Of a DNA stretch of 64,000 bases, positions 22,722 to 31,337 are shown in pieces. The stretch's first letter is position 1. Every line of letters starts with the position of its first letter. Source of the DNA: Zoogloea sp041917255 (lineage in GTDB: Bacteria; Pseudomonadota; Gammaproteobacteria; Burkholderiales; Rhodocyclaceae); assembly GCA_041917255.1 (NCBI GenBank), contig JAYRYA010000004.1, forward strand, positions 120,028-184,027. The letters run 5' to 3'. Both the position numbers and the translations under genes were made by a program. The notes beneath the pieces were generated by a model that was given only the letters and a program-made list of their open reading frames with translations, was not told the DNA's origin and did not search any database.

Positions 22722-23870
22722 TTACTCGGTGGCGATGGTGCGGCCGATGACGAGTCTCTGGATGTCGTTGGCGCCTTCGTAGATCTGGCTGATGCGCACG
22801 TCGCGGTAGATGCGCTCGACCGGGAAGTCGCTGGTGTAGCCCACGCCACCGTGGATCTGGATGGCGTCGGAGGCGATCTTCTCGGCGGCTTCGGAGGCGA
22901 ACATCTTGGCCATCGAGGCTTCCTTCAGGCAGGGCTTGCCGGCGTCCTTGAGCTGGGCGGCGCGCCACACCATCAGGCGTGCGGCGTCGAGCAGGGTGTT
23001 CATGTCGGCGAGGCGGAAGTTCACCGCCTGGTGCTCGATGATGGGCACGCCGAAGGTCACGCGTTCCTTGGCGTAGCGCACGGCGGCTTCAAACGCGGCG
23101 CGGGCCATGCCGATGCTCTGGGCGGCGATGCCGATGCGGCCGGCTTCGAGGTTGGAGAGGGCGATCTTGTAGCCTTCGCCCTCCTTGCCGAGCAGGGCGC
23201 TGGCGGGCACGCGGCAGTTCTCGAGGATGATCTGCACGGTGTCGGAGGCGTGCTGACCCATCTTGTCTTCGGTGCGGCCGACGATGAAGCCCGGGGTGGC
23301 GGTGGGCACCAGGAAGCAGCTGATGCCCTTCTTGCCGGCGGCCTTGTCGGTCACGGCGAAGATGATGGCCATGTGGGCGTGCTTGCCGGTGGTGATGAAC
23401 TGCTTGACGCCGTTGAGCACGAAGCTGTCGCCCTCACTGTCCTGCACTCGGTCGGCGCGGGTGGTGATGGCCCCGGCGTCGGAGCCGGTGTGGGGCTCGG
23501 TCAGGCAGAAGCAGCCGAGCTTCTCGCCACGCGCCAGCGGCTTGAGCCATTCTTCCTTCTGCTGGTCGGTGCCGTATTTCTGGGTGATGCCACAGGCCAG
23601 GGAGTTCTGCACCGACACGATGGTGGAGGTGGCGCCGTCACCGGCGGCGATTTCTTCCAGCGTGAGCACCAGGCTCATGTAGTCCATGCCGGCGCCGCCC
23701 CATTCTTCGGGCACGCACATGCCCATCGCGCCCAGCTCGCCCAGTTCCTTGAGGGCCTGGGCGGGGAAGGTGTGGTGCTTGTCCCATTCGGCAGCGAAGG
23801 GGGCGAGGCGCTCCTGGGCAAAGGCGCGCATGGAGTCGCGGATCATTTCCTGTTCTTGGGTGAGGATCAT
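22722..23870 (-). CDS. Acyl-CoA dehydrogenase
   Basis: A 382-residue flavoprotein of the short/medium-chain type that oxidises acyl-CoA to trans-2-enoyl-CoA and passes electrons to ETF. It carries LTEPHTGSDAGAITTRA (FAD/substrate loop), NGVKQFITTGKHA, and at the C-terminus QIHGGVGYTSDFPVERIYRD followed by IYEGANDIQR, where the Glu is the catalytic base. ATG 23870 gives the standard N-terminus (LTQEQEMIRDSMRAFAQE) with AAAGGA upstream. It belongs to the minus-strand beta-oxidation cluster and is separated from both neighbours by copies of the dispersed repeat. Confidence 0.95.
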   Translation of the reverse strand: MILTQEQEMIRDSMRAFAQERLAPFAAEWDKHHTFPAQALKELGELGAMGMCVPEEWGGAGMDYMSLVLTLEEIAAGDGATSTIVSVQNSLACGITQKYGTDQQKEEWLKPLARGEKLGCFCLTEPHTGSDAGAITTRADRVQDSEGDSFVLNGVKQFITTGKHAHMAIIFAVTDKAAGKKGISCFLVPTATPGFIVGRTEDKMGQHASDTVQIILENCRVPASALLGKEGEGYKIALSNLEAGRIGIAAQSIGMARAAFEAAVRYAKERVTFGVPIIEHQAVNFRLADMNTLLDAARLMVWRAAQLKDAGKPCLKEASMAKMFASEAAEKIASDAIQIHGGVGYTSDFPVERIYRDVRISQIYEGANDIQRLVIGRTIATE

Positions 23871-24012
23871 GGTGCGGTGTCCTTTGGTGTTTCTTGCGTT
23901 GTTCGTGTGGGCCGTTTGCACCGGCCGGCGGGTTGTCTGGGGCGCGGCGTTCGGTCCGTCGGCCCAGTTGTTGCCGTGGGGTTGCAGGACGGCTTTCCGT
24001 TGTCTGGAGTTG

Positions 24013-24252
24013 CGTTGGCGGGGACTCGCCCCCGCAGGCGACCTACTTCTTTGCGTCGCCAAAGAAGTAGGCAAGAAAGGCGACCCGGCCATCCCGGTCA
24101 TCCGCTTTGCGGATGACTTCCCTGCGCTGCTCGCAACAGGCGGCCGGCGCAGAACTCGCCCTGCGGGCTCAGACAGTTGCGCCGGAAAGCCCCGCCTGTT
24201 GCTCCGCTGCTCGGCGGGATGGAACGGGCTTTATTCTGGCTCCGAGCCTTTC
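24013..24252 (+). repeat. Dispersed intergenic repeat, copy B
   Basis: Second copy. Its hairpin is CTACTTCTTT (24043-24052), loop GCGTCGCC, AAAGAAGTAG (24061-24070): both arms differ from copy A in a compensating way while the loop is unchanged. It lies between the acyl-CoA dehydrogenase and thiolase genes. Confidence 0.85.
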
Positions 24253-24285
24253 CTGAGCGGTCGTGTGCCGGGTTAGCCTTCGTAG

Positions 24286-24315
24286 GTCGGGTTAGCCCGC
24301 AGGGCGTAACCCGAC
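24286..24315. repeat. REP-like palindrome
   Basis: GTCGGGTTA (24286-24294) and TAACCCGAC (24307-24315) enclose a second inverted pair GCCC/GGGC. It lies just downstream of the thiolase stop, in the orientation of a 3' hairpin. A related smaller palindrome is at 17535-17552. Confidence 0.6.
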
Positions 24316-24335
24316 GTTCCGGAAGGCTGCCTGCC

Positions 24336-25535
24336 TTACAGCATCTCCACGGCCAGGGCCGTGGCTTCGCCGCCGCCGATGCACAGGCTGGCGACGCCGC
24401 GCTTGCCGCCGGTCTTCTTGAGGGCGCCGAGGAGGGTGACGATGATGCGGGCGCCGGAGGCGCCGATGGGGTGGCCCAGGGCACAGGCGCCGCCGTGGAT
24501 GTTCACCTTGGCCGGGTCGAGGGCCAGGTCGCGGATGGCGGCCATGGTGACGACGGCGAAGGCTTCGTTGATTTCCCACAGGTCCACATCGCCGGCGCTC
24601 CAGCCGGTCTTGGCGAGGAGCTTCTGCATCGCGCCGACCGGGGCGGTCGGGAAGTTGGCGGGCAGGCCGGCGTGGTTGGTGTGGCCGACGATGCGGGCCA
24701 GCGGCTTGGCGCCCAGCTTCTCGGCGGTGGAAGCGCGCATCAGCACCAGGGCGGCAGAGCCGTCGGAGATGGAGCTGGAGTTGGCGGGGGTGACGGTGCC
24801 ATCCTTCTTGAACGCCGGCTTGAGGGTGGCGATCTTCTCGATGTTGGCCTTGGGCGGCTGCTCGTCGGAGGCGATGGTCACGTCGCCCTTGCGGCCAGCC
24901 ACGCTGACGGGGGTGATTTCCCACTCGAAGGAGCCGTCCTTGATGGCGGCCTGGGCGCGGGTGGTGGAGGTGATCGCCCAGGCGTCCTGTTCTTCGCGGG
25001 TGAAGCCATAGCTGGCGGCGCAGTCTTCGGCAAAGGTGCCCATCAGGCGGCCCTTGGTTTCCTTGCTGTAGCCGTCTTCGAGGCCGTCGAAGAACATGTG
25101 GTCGAGCACCTGGCCGTGGCCGAGGCGCATGCCACCGCGGGCCTTGGGCAGCATGTACGGGGCGTTGCTCATGGACTCCATGCCGCCGGCGACGACGACG
25201 TCGACGCTGCCGGAGACCAGCAGGTCGTGGGCCAGCAGGGTGGCCTTCATGCCGGAGCCGCACACCTTGTTGATGGTGGTGCAGCCGGCAGTAAGGGGCA
25301 GGCCGGCGTTGAGGGTGGCCTGGCGGGCCGGGGCCTGGCCGAGGCCGGCGGGCAGCACGCAGCCGAAGATGACTTCCTGCACCACATCGGCGGGCACGCC
25401 GGCGCGCTCGACGGCCGCCTTGATGGCGATGCCGCCCAGCTGGGGCGCGGTGAGGCTGGCGAAATCGCCCTGGAAGCCACCCATCGGGGTGCGGGCGGCG
25501 GAGACGATGACGATCGGGTCGTTGGCGTTGCTCAT
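24336..25535 (-). CDS. Acetyl-CoA acetyltransferase (thiolase)
   Basis: A 399-residue thiolase. Active-site Cys92 is in NKVCGSGMKA; the other catalytic motifs are NEAFA, GGACALGHPIGASGAR and CIGGGEATA near the C-terminus. It cleaves 3-ketoacyl-CoA to acetyl-CoA and a shortened acyl-CoA, or condenses two acetyl-CoA. ATG 25535 has AAAGGA upstream. With the SDR, acyl-CoA dehydrogenase and crotonase it completes one turn of beta-oxidation. Confidence 0.95.
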   Translation of the reverse strand: MSNANDPIVIVSAARTPMGGFQGDFASLTAPQLGGIAIKAAVERAGVPADVVQEVIFGCVLPAGLGQAPARQATLNAGLPLTAGCTTINKVCGSGMKATLLAHDLLVSGSVDVVVAGGMESMSNAPYMLPKARGGMRLGHGQVLDHMFFDGLEDGYSKETKGRLMGTFAEDCAASYGFTREEQDAWAITSTTRAQAAIKDGSFEWEITPVSVAGRKGDVTIASDEQPPKANIEKIATLKPAFKKDGTVTPANSSSISDGSAALVLMRASTAEKLGAKPLARIVGHTNHAGLPANFPTAPVGAMQKLLAKTGWSAGDVDLWEINEAFAVVTMAAIRDLALDPAKVNIHGGACALGHPIGASGARIIVTLLGALKKTGGKRGVASLCIGGGEATALAVEML

Positions 25536-25635
25536 TGGGAATTCCTTTGTGTTGGGCGGTGAGGAGTGATGAGTGAGGAGTGAGGCGGGGCCGTTACTCC
25601 CGACTCTTCACTCCTGCCTCCTTACTGGTTTTGGG

Positions 25636-26400
25636 TCACTTGGCTGCCATGCGGATCGCGCCGTCCAGGCGGATCACTTCGCCGTTGAGGTAGGCGTTGC
25701 TGAAGATGTGCTCGACCAGCGCGGCGTATTCGGCCGGCTTGCCCATGCGGGAGGGGAAGGGAACCATCTTGCCGAGGGCTTCCTGCACGTCGGCGGGCAT
25801 GCCGAGGAGCATCGGGGTTTCCATGATGCCCGGGGCGATGGTCATCACGCGGATGCCGGAGCGACACAGTTCGCGCGCGATGGGCAGGGTCATGGCGACC
25901 ACGCCGCCCTTCGAGGCCGCGTAGCCGGCCTGACCAAGCTGGCCGTCGAAGGCCGCGACGGAGGCGGTGGAGACGATCACGCCGCGCTCGCCACCGGCGT
26001 TGGGTTCGTTCCTGGTCATGATCTCGGCGGCGAGGCGGATCATGTTGAAGCTGCCGACCAGATTGATGTTGATCGTGCGGGCAAAGGATTCGAGGCGGTG
26101 CGGGCCTTCGCGGCCGACGACCTTTTCGGCCGGGGCGACGCCGGCACAGTTGACCAGGCCGCGAAGCTGGCCAAGCTCGGTGGCGGCGGCGAAACAGGCC
26201 TTGGCGCTGGTTTCGTCGGTCACGTCGGTGGCCACGAAGCGGGCATTGGCGCCCAGTTCGGCGGCCAGGGCGTCGCCGGCTTCCTTGTTCACGTCGGCCA
26301 GCACGACCTTGCCGCCCGCGGCGACGATCATCCTGGCGGTTGCGGCGCCCAGGCCGGAACCACCACCGGTCACCACGAAAACGTTGTCCTTGATCTCCAT
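25636..26400 (-). CDS. SDR-type 3-hydroxyacyl-CoA dehydrogenase (HSD17B10-like)
   Basis: A 254-residue classical SDR with TGGGSGLG near the N-terminus, LADVN for NAD, NCAGV, STASV and YAASKGG containing the catalytic Tyr and Lys. It resembles type 2 3-hydroxyacyl-CoA dehydrogenase, including the insertion with LESFARTININLVGSFNMIR. It would oxidise 3-hydroxyacyl-CoA to 3-ketoacyl-CoA. It is the first gene of the minus-strand operon, with AAAGGAG before its ATG. A close relative is encoded at 60937-61704 in the second pathway cluster. Confidence 0.92.
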   Translation of the reverse strand: MEIKDNVFVVTGGGSGLGAATARMIVAAGGKVVLADVNKEAGDALAAELGANARFVATDVTDETSAKACFAAATELGQLRGLVNCAGVAPAEKVVGREGPHRLESFARTININLVGSFNMIRLAAEIMTRNEPNAGGERGVIVSTASVAAFDGQLGQAGYAASKGGVVAMTLPIARELCRSGIRVMTIAPGIMETPMLLGMPADVQEALGKMVPFPSRMGKPAEYAALVEHIFSNAYLNGEVIRLDGAIRMAAK

Positions 26401-26628
26401 GTATCGCTCCTTTTTCTGATGTGATTTCTCGATCGGACGGTAGCGCAACCTCGATGTCCGCCACGCTCCGTGATGGGCATGAACTGTAGGCACAAGCGGG
26501 GCCGGCTTCCATGCCGAAATCGATCAATGTGAATGGTAGAATTTGCCACATTGCAGAGCAGCAAAAAAGGCGCGCGCCTGCGCCCGTCACGCCGCTCGCT
26601 TTCCCCGATTCCTGCTGCCCGGACCCCG

Positions 26629-27651
26629 ATGCGTGCACCCACCTCCGACAAGGGCACCATTTCCATCGCCTTCGTGCTCGAGGCGCTGGCCGGGGTGCGC
26701 GAACGAGGTCTCGATGCCGACGGGTTGCTCCAGCAGGCCGGCATCTCGCCGGAACTCCTCGATGCGCCCCAGGCGCGGGTGTCGTCGGTGCATTACGCCA
26801 CGCTGTGGCATCTGATCGCCGAGGCACTGGACGACGAGTTCTTCGGGATGGATTCCCACCCCATGAAGGCCGGCAGCTTCACCCTGCTGTGCCACAGCGT
26901 GATCCACTGCGACACCCTGGAGCGCGCCCTGCGCCGGGCGCTGCGTTTCTTCCGGCTGGTGCTGGACGACGTCGAGGGTGTGCTGGAGCGGGACGGCGAC
27001 ACCGCCCGGGTGGTGCTCGCCGAGCGCCTGCCCGGGCCGCGGCGGGCCTTTGCCTACGGCACCTTCCTGATCATTCTCCATGGGCTGGCATGCTGGCTGA
27101 TCGGGCGGCGCATCACCCTCGACCACGCCCGCTTCCGCTGTGCCGAGCCGGATTTCAGCGCCGAATGGCGGGTGCTGTTTTCGCCCGATCTGCGCTTCGG
27201 CGAGGCCGAAACCGCGATCAGCTTTCCGGCCGAATACCTCGACATGGCCAACGTGCAGAACGACCGCACGATGAAGGTCTTCCTGCGCAGCGCGCCGGCC
27301 AACTTCCTGGTCAAGTACCGCAACAGCGACGGCCTCGTGGCGCGCATCCGCCGGCAGCTACGCCACATCCCGCCCGACACCTGGCCGGATTTCGAGACCC
27401 TCGCCCAGCAGCTCCACAGCTCGGTATCCACCCTGCGCCGGCACCTGATCGACGAAGGCCAGTCCTATCAATCGATCAAGGACGACCTGCGTCGCGACCT
27501 GGCCATCAGCCAGCTGTGCCACTCCGAAAAATCCGTGCTCGACATCGCCCATGACCTGGGCTTCGCAGAGGCCAGCGCCTTCCATCGCGCCTTCAAGAAA
27601 TGGACCGGCGCCCGGCCGGGCGAATACCGGCGCGCACTGGCCGGACAATAA
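26629..27651 (+). CDS. AraC family regulator (arabinose-binding-like N-domain, OruR/ArgR type)
   Basis: A 340-residue regulator when started at ATG 26629 (alternative ATG 26533 adds 32 low-complexity residues; neither has a good ribosome binding site). Residues about 15-200 match the Arabinose_bd domain (FVLEALAGVRERGLDADGLL, HYATLWHLIAEALDDEFFGM). The C-terminal HTH_18 domain has LAQQLHSSVSTLRRHLIDEG and VLDIAHDLGFAEASAFHRAFKKWTGARPGEYR. It diverges from the beta-oxidation operon, starting about 230 bases from its first gene, and is the obvious candidate to control it. The effector is probably an acid or CoA thioester, but that is inference. Confidence 0.9.
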   Translation: MRAPTSDKGTISIAFVLEALAGVRERGLDADGLLQQAGISPELLDAPQARVSSVHYATLWHLIAEALDDEFFGMDSHPMKAGSFTLLCHSVIHCDTLERALRRALRFFRLVLDDVEGVLERDGDTARVVLAERLPGPRRAFAYGTFLIILHGLACWLIGRRITLDHARFRCAEPDFSAEWRVLFSPDLRFGEAETAISFPAEYLDMANVQNDRTMKVFLRSAPANFLVKYRNSDGLVARIRRQLRHIPPDTWPDFETLAQQLHSSVSTLRRHLIDEGQSYQSIKDDLRRDLAISQLCHSEKSVLDIAHDLGFAEASAFHRAFKKWTGARPGEYRRALAGQ

Positions 27652-27665
27652 ACGCAAGGGCTGCC

Positions 27666-30590
27666 GTGGGGAACCATCACAAATCCAGATCCGCGGCGCG
27701 CCGTTTCCGTTTTCCGCTCCACGTCCACATCTCGACGCTGTTTTTCCTGCTCGTGCTGGCCGTGGGCGGGAGCATCGCCTGGGTGTCGTACTCGCGCAGC
27801 GCACAGATGCTGGAGCGTGCGGCGGGCGACCTGCTGGTGCGCATTTCGCGCCAGACCGTCGTCGAGACCGAGATCCTACTGAGTCCGGTGGGCACCACGG
27901 TTCGCCTGCTGGCCCTGCAGCCGGTCGTCCGGGCGACCACCCTTGCCGAGCGCCGACAGGGGCTGGTCGGCCTGCGCGAGGCGTTGCTCGCTTCACCGTC
28001 GGTGACCGCCTTCTACGTGGGCTACGGAGACGGTGACTTCTTCATGCTGCTGCGCCTTGCCGACGATGGCGACCGGCAACTGATCGGGGCGCCGACCGGC
28101 GCGGCCTATCTCATCCAGAGCATTGACGGCGAGGAGGGCCGCTTCATCTACCTCGACGCCGACCTGAACGTGCTGCGCGACGCGCCGCGGCCCGACTACC
28201 GGCGCAGTTACGACCCCCGCCAGCGTAGCTGGTACGCCGCGGCCCTGCGTAGCGACGCGCCGGTACAGACCGCGCCCTACCTCTTCCCCTCCACCCGACG
28301 GCTGGGGGTGACGGTGGCGAGCCGGGTCGCGGGCAGTGCGGCGGTGGTGGGCGCCGACATCCGCCTCAGCACCTTGGATGAGACCTTGCGCCGCCAGCGC
28401 ATCACGCCGGGTTCGCGCCTGGTGCTGTTTGACGACGAACAGCGGGTGGTGGCGTATTCCGAGTCCGGCTGGCTGCCCGATGCGCGGCCGGGGGTGGAAG
28501 GCGAGCGGCCGCGGGTGTCCGATCTGGGCGACGGCCAGCTGGCGGCCCTGGCCGCGGCGCCAGGCGGCGAGGGTGAGCTGCCGCTCACGGCGTTCAGCAC
28601 GGCTGGCCGGCGCTGGCATGGGGCGGTGGCCCGGGTTGCGGTGCAGGGCGGGCGGCCGATGCACCTCGGCGTGATGATCCCCGACGACGAGCTCCTCACC
28701 GATGCCCGCCAGGTGCGCGACCGGGCGCTGCTGGCAACCCTGCTGGTGATGCTCGTCACCTTGCCCCTCACTTATCTCACGGCCCGGCTGGTGTCGCGGC
28801 CGATCCGTGCGCTGGCCGACGAAACCGCGGCGATCCGCCGCTTCGATTTCACCTCCGACCTGACCACCCGCTCGGTGGTGCGCGAGGTGGACGATCTGGC
28901 GGCCGATCTGGCCTCGATGAAGGGCGCAGTCCGTCACTTTCTCGACATCTCGGCCACCATGGCGCAGGAATCGGATTTCGACCGCTTGCTGCCCCGGCTG
29001 GTGGACGAGATGGTGGCCGTGACCGGCGCGCGAGCCGGCGTGCTGTATCTCGCCGACGACGACGGGGAGACGCTCGAACTGGCATCGCTGCGCCGGGCCG
29101 GGGCCACCAACCTGCCGCGGGGCGTGGCGCCGGAAGGTGGCGGGATGGTCGGGCTGGTGCCCGACGCGGTGCGCTCGGCTGTCGGCAGCGTCGATCTGCG
29201 GGCCGATGGCGTCGGCCGCAGCTGCGCCGCCCTCGCCGAAGCGCTGGAAATGACCCAGCTCGCCTATCTGGCGGTGCCGCTGCTGGCCCGCGACCAGACC
29301 CGCATCGGCCTGCTGGTGCTGTGGTTCGACGCCGAGCCCCAGCACGATCTGGTGCGCTTCGTCGAAGTGCTGTCGGGCGCGGCGGCACTGTCGGTGGAGA
29401 CGCGCGGCCTGATCCGCGCCCAGAAGCGCCTGTTCGAAGCCTTCATCCAGATGCTTGCCGGCGCCATCGACGCCAAGAGCCCCTACACCGGCGGGCACTG
29501 CGCCCGCGTGCCGGTGCTCACCGAGCTGCTCGCCCGCGCGGCCTGCGATGCCACCGACGGGCCGTTCAAGGATTTCCGGCTCGGCGACGACGACTGGGAG
29601 GCGGTACACATCGCCGCGTGGCTGCACGACTGCGGCAAGGTGGCGACCCCCGAGAGCATCGTGGACAAGGCCACCAAGCTCGAGCTGCGCTACAACCGCA
29701 TCCACGAGATCCGGATGCGCTTCGAGGTGAAGAAGCGTGACGCCGAGATCGCGTGCCTGACGGCCATCGCCGACGGCGCCGACCCGGCCGAGACCCGTGC
29801 GGGGCTGGCGCGCGATCACGCCCGGCTGGATGCCGATTTCACCTTTGTGGCGGCCTGCAACGTGGGGGGCGAGGCGATGGCGGCGACAGATGTGGAGCGC
29901 TTGCGCCAGATCGGCGGGCAGACCTGGCTGCGCACGCTCGACGACCGTCTCGGGCTGTCGGAGGACGAATTTCGGCGCCACGGCCCCGCCCAGCTGCTAC
30001 CGGCCATCGAAACGCTGCTCGCCGACAAGCCGGCGCACCGGGAGGCCCGCGGCCCCGACGAGCGGATCGCACCGGACAACCGCTGGGGTTTTCGCCTTCA
30101 GGTGCCGGCCCTGCGCCACAACCACGGCGAGCTTGCCAACCTGTCGGTGAGCCGCGGCACCCTCACCGAGGAAGACCGCTACACCATCAATGAGCACATC
30201 GTTCAGACGATCCGGATGCTCGACGCGCTGCCTTTCCCGCGGCATCTGCGGGCGGTGCCCGAGATCGCCGGCGGCCACCACGAGAAGATGAACGGCACCG
30301 GCTACCCCCGTGGCCTCACCGGCGACGCGATGAGCCCGGTGGCGCGGATGATGGCCATCGCGGACATCTTCGAGGCCCTCACCGCTGCGGAACGCCCGTA
30401 CAAGAAGGGCAAGAAGCTGTCGGAGGCCATCGGGATCATGGCCCGGATGCGCGATGAGGGGCACATCGACCCGGATCTGTTCGCGCTGTTCCTGCGGTCC
30501 GGGGTGTTCCGCGAATATGCCGAGGCGCACCTGAGCCCGGATCACGTGGATGAGGTGGACGTGGAGGCCGCCCTCGCCCCGATCGGGTGA
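27666..30590 (+). CDS. Membrane Cache-HAMP-GAF-HD domain protein with an interrupted HD-GYP-like domain
   Basis: A 974-residue sensor starting at GTG 27666, with AAGG six bases upstream, 14 bases after the AraC gene. Layout: transmembrane helix (STLFFLLVLAVGGSIAWV), a large periplasmic dCache-like sensor with SYDPRQRSWYAAA, a second helix (ALLATLLVMLVTLPLTYLTA), HAMP, GAF (about 440-580), then an HD phosphohydrolase. The HD part has HDCGK near residue 654, but the HHEKMNGTGYP motif comes only near 870; in standard HD-GYP proteins the two are about 60-70 residues apart. So roughly 150 residues are inserted, and the GYP motif reads NGxGYP rather than DGxGYP. It probably hydrolyses cyclic di-GMP or another cyclic nucleotide in response to a periplasmic ligand. 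Confidence 0.87.
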   Translation: MGNHHKSRSAARRFRFPLHVHISTLFFLLVLAVGGSIAWVSYSRSAQMLERAAGDLLVRISRQTVVETEILLSPVGTTVRLLALQPVVRATTLAERRQGLVGLREALLASPSVTAFYVGYGDGDFFMLLRLADDGDRQLIGAPTGAAYLIQSIDGEEGRFIYLDADLNVLRDAPRPDYRRSYDPRQRSWYAAALRSDAPVQTAPYLFPSTRRLGVTVASRVAGSAAVVGADIRLSTLDETLRRQRITPGSRLVLFDDEQRVVAYSESGWLPDARPGVEGERPRVSDLGDGQLAALAAAPGGEGELPLTAFSTAGRRWHGAVARVAVQGGRPMHLGVMIPDDELLTDARQVRDRALLATLLVMLVTLPLTYLTARLVSRPIRALADETAAIRRFDFTSDLTTRSVVREVDDLAADLASMKGAVRHFLDISATMAQESDFDRLLPRLVDEMVAVTGARAGVLYLADDDGETLELASLRRAGATNLPRGVAPEGGGMVGLVPDAVRSAVGSVDLRADGVGRSCAALAEALEMTQLAYLAVPLLARDQTRIGLLVLWFDAEPQHDLVRFVEVLSGAAALSVETRGLIRAQKRLFEAFIQMLAGAIDAKSPYTGGHCARVPVLTELLARAACDATDGPFKDFRLGDDDWEAVHIAAWLHDCGKVATPESIVDKATKLELRYNRIHEIRMRFEVKKRDAEIACLTAIADGADPAETRAGLARDHARLDADFTFVAACNVGGEAMAATDVERLRQIGGQTWLRTLDDRLGLSEDEFRRHGPAQLLPAIETLLADKPAHREARGPDERIAPDNRWGFRLQVPALRHNHGELANLSVSRGTLTEEDRYTINEHIVQTIRMLDALPFPRHLRAVPEIAGGHHEKMNGTGYPRGLTGDAMSPVARMMAIADIFEALTAAERPYKKGKKLSEAIGIMARMRDEGHIDPDLFALFLRSGVFREYAEAHLSPDHVDEVDVEAALAPIG

Positions 30591-30608
30591 GTGGGGCGCT
30601 GGCGGCCG

Positions 30609-30653
30609 AAAAAAAGCACGGCCCGATGCGCCCAGGTTTGGGCGTACAGGGCC
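30609..30653 (-). terminator. Terminator of the hydroxylase/dioxygenase operon
   Basis: On the minus strand a stem of GGCCC/GGGCC encloses an inner CGCCCA/TGGGCG hairpin and is followed by GTGC and seven T residues. It lies downstream of the flavin reductase gene. Confidence 0.75.
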
Positions 30654-30701
30654 GGAAAGCGGGGCGCCCGGCCGGGCCGTCGCCCCACGAGGAGGCGGGT
30701 G

Positions 30702-31268
30702 TTACTGGTCGATCTTGCGGAAGGCGCCGTTGAGATACACCAGCGCCTGGCCGTCGCTGCGCTCGCGCACGGCCAGCACTTCGCACAGGAAGGCGTTGTG
30801 GGTGCTCTCGTCGAACATCTTGATGACCCGGCAATCGAAGCTCGACAGCGTGCCATCGAGCATGGGTGCACCGGTGACGGCGGCGCCCCAGCTACCGTAG
30901 CCAAAGCGGGCGTCGCCGTGCACGCCCTCAATCATGCCGGCAAAGGCGCGGGCGACTTCTTCCTGATCGCCGGCCAGCACATTGACGGCGAGTGCGCCGC
31001 TCTGCTGGATGATCTCGCTGGCCACCACGTTCTTGTTCACGAACACCACCAGCCGCGGCGGGTCGGTGGTGACCGAACACACCGCGGTGGCGGTGAGCCC
31101 AGCCTTTCGCTCGCTGTCGGCGGCGCTGATGATCGACACGCCAGCGGCCAGGTGGCGCATGCCGTTGCGCTGCTCAGCGGGGGTGACGGTGGGCAGTTCG
31201 GCAAGGCCCGGCGTCGTCACATCCTTGACCGGACTTTGATGGACGACGGCGTTGGTGAGGTCGGTCAT
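30702..31268 (-). CDS. Flavin reductase component of a two-component monooxygenase (HpaC/HsaB-like)
   Basis: A 188-residue flavin reductase of the split-barrel FMN-binding family. Motifs: MRHLAAGVSIISA, GLTATAVCSVTTDPPRLVVFVNKN, FAVNVL-type strand ALAVNVLAGDQEEVA, and DCRVIKMFDESTHNAFLCEV with the conserved GDH-like position replaced by STHN. It would use NAD(P)H to supply reduced flavin to the adjacent hydroxylase. It is last in the operon dioxygenase-hydroxylase-reductase. The ribosome binding site is a purine-rich GAGAGAGA. Confidence 0.9.
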   Translation of the reverse strand: MTDLTNAVVHQSPVKDVTTPGLAELPTVTPAEQRNGMRHLAAGVSIISAADSERKAGLTATAVCSVTTDPPRLVVFVNKNVVASEIIQQSGALAVNVLAGDQEEVARAFAGMIEGVHGDARFGYGSWGAAVTGAPMLDGTLSSFDCRVIKMFDESTHNAFLCEVLAVRERSDGQALVYLNGAFRKIDQ

Positions 31269-31337
31269 GGTGTCTCTCTCTCGTGGTGTGGTGTGTGATG
31301 AAAAAGGGCCCGGTGCGTGGCCGGGCCGCCGGGTGGA

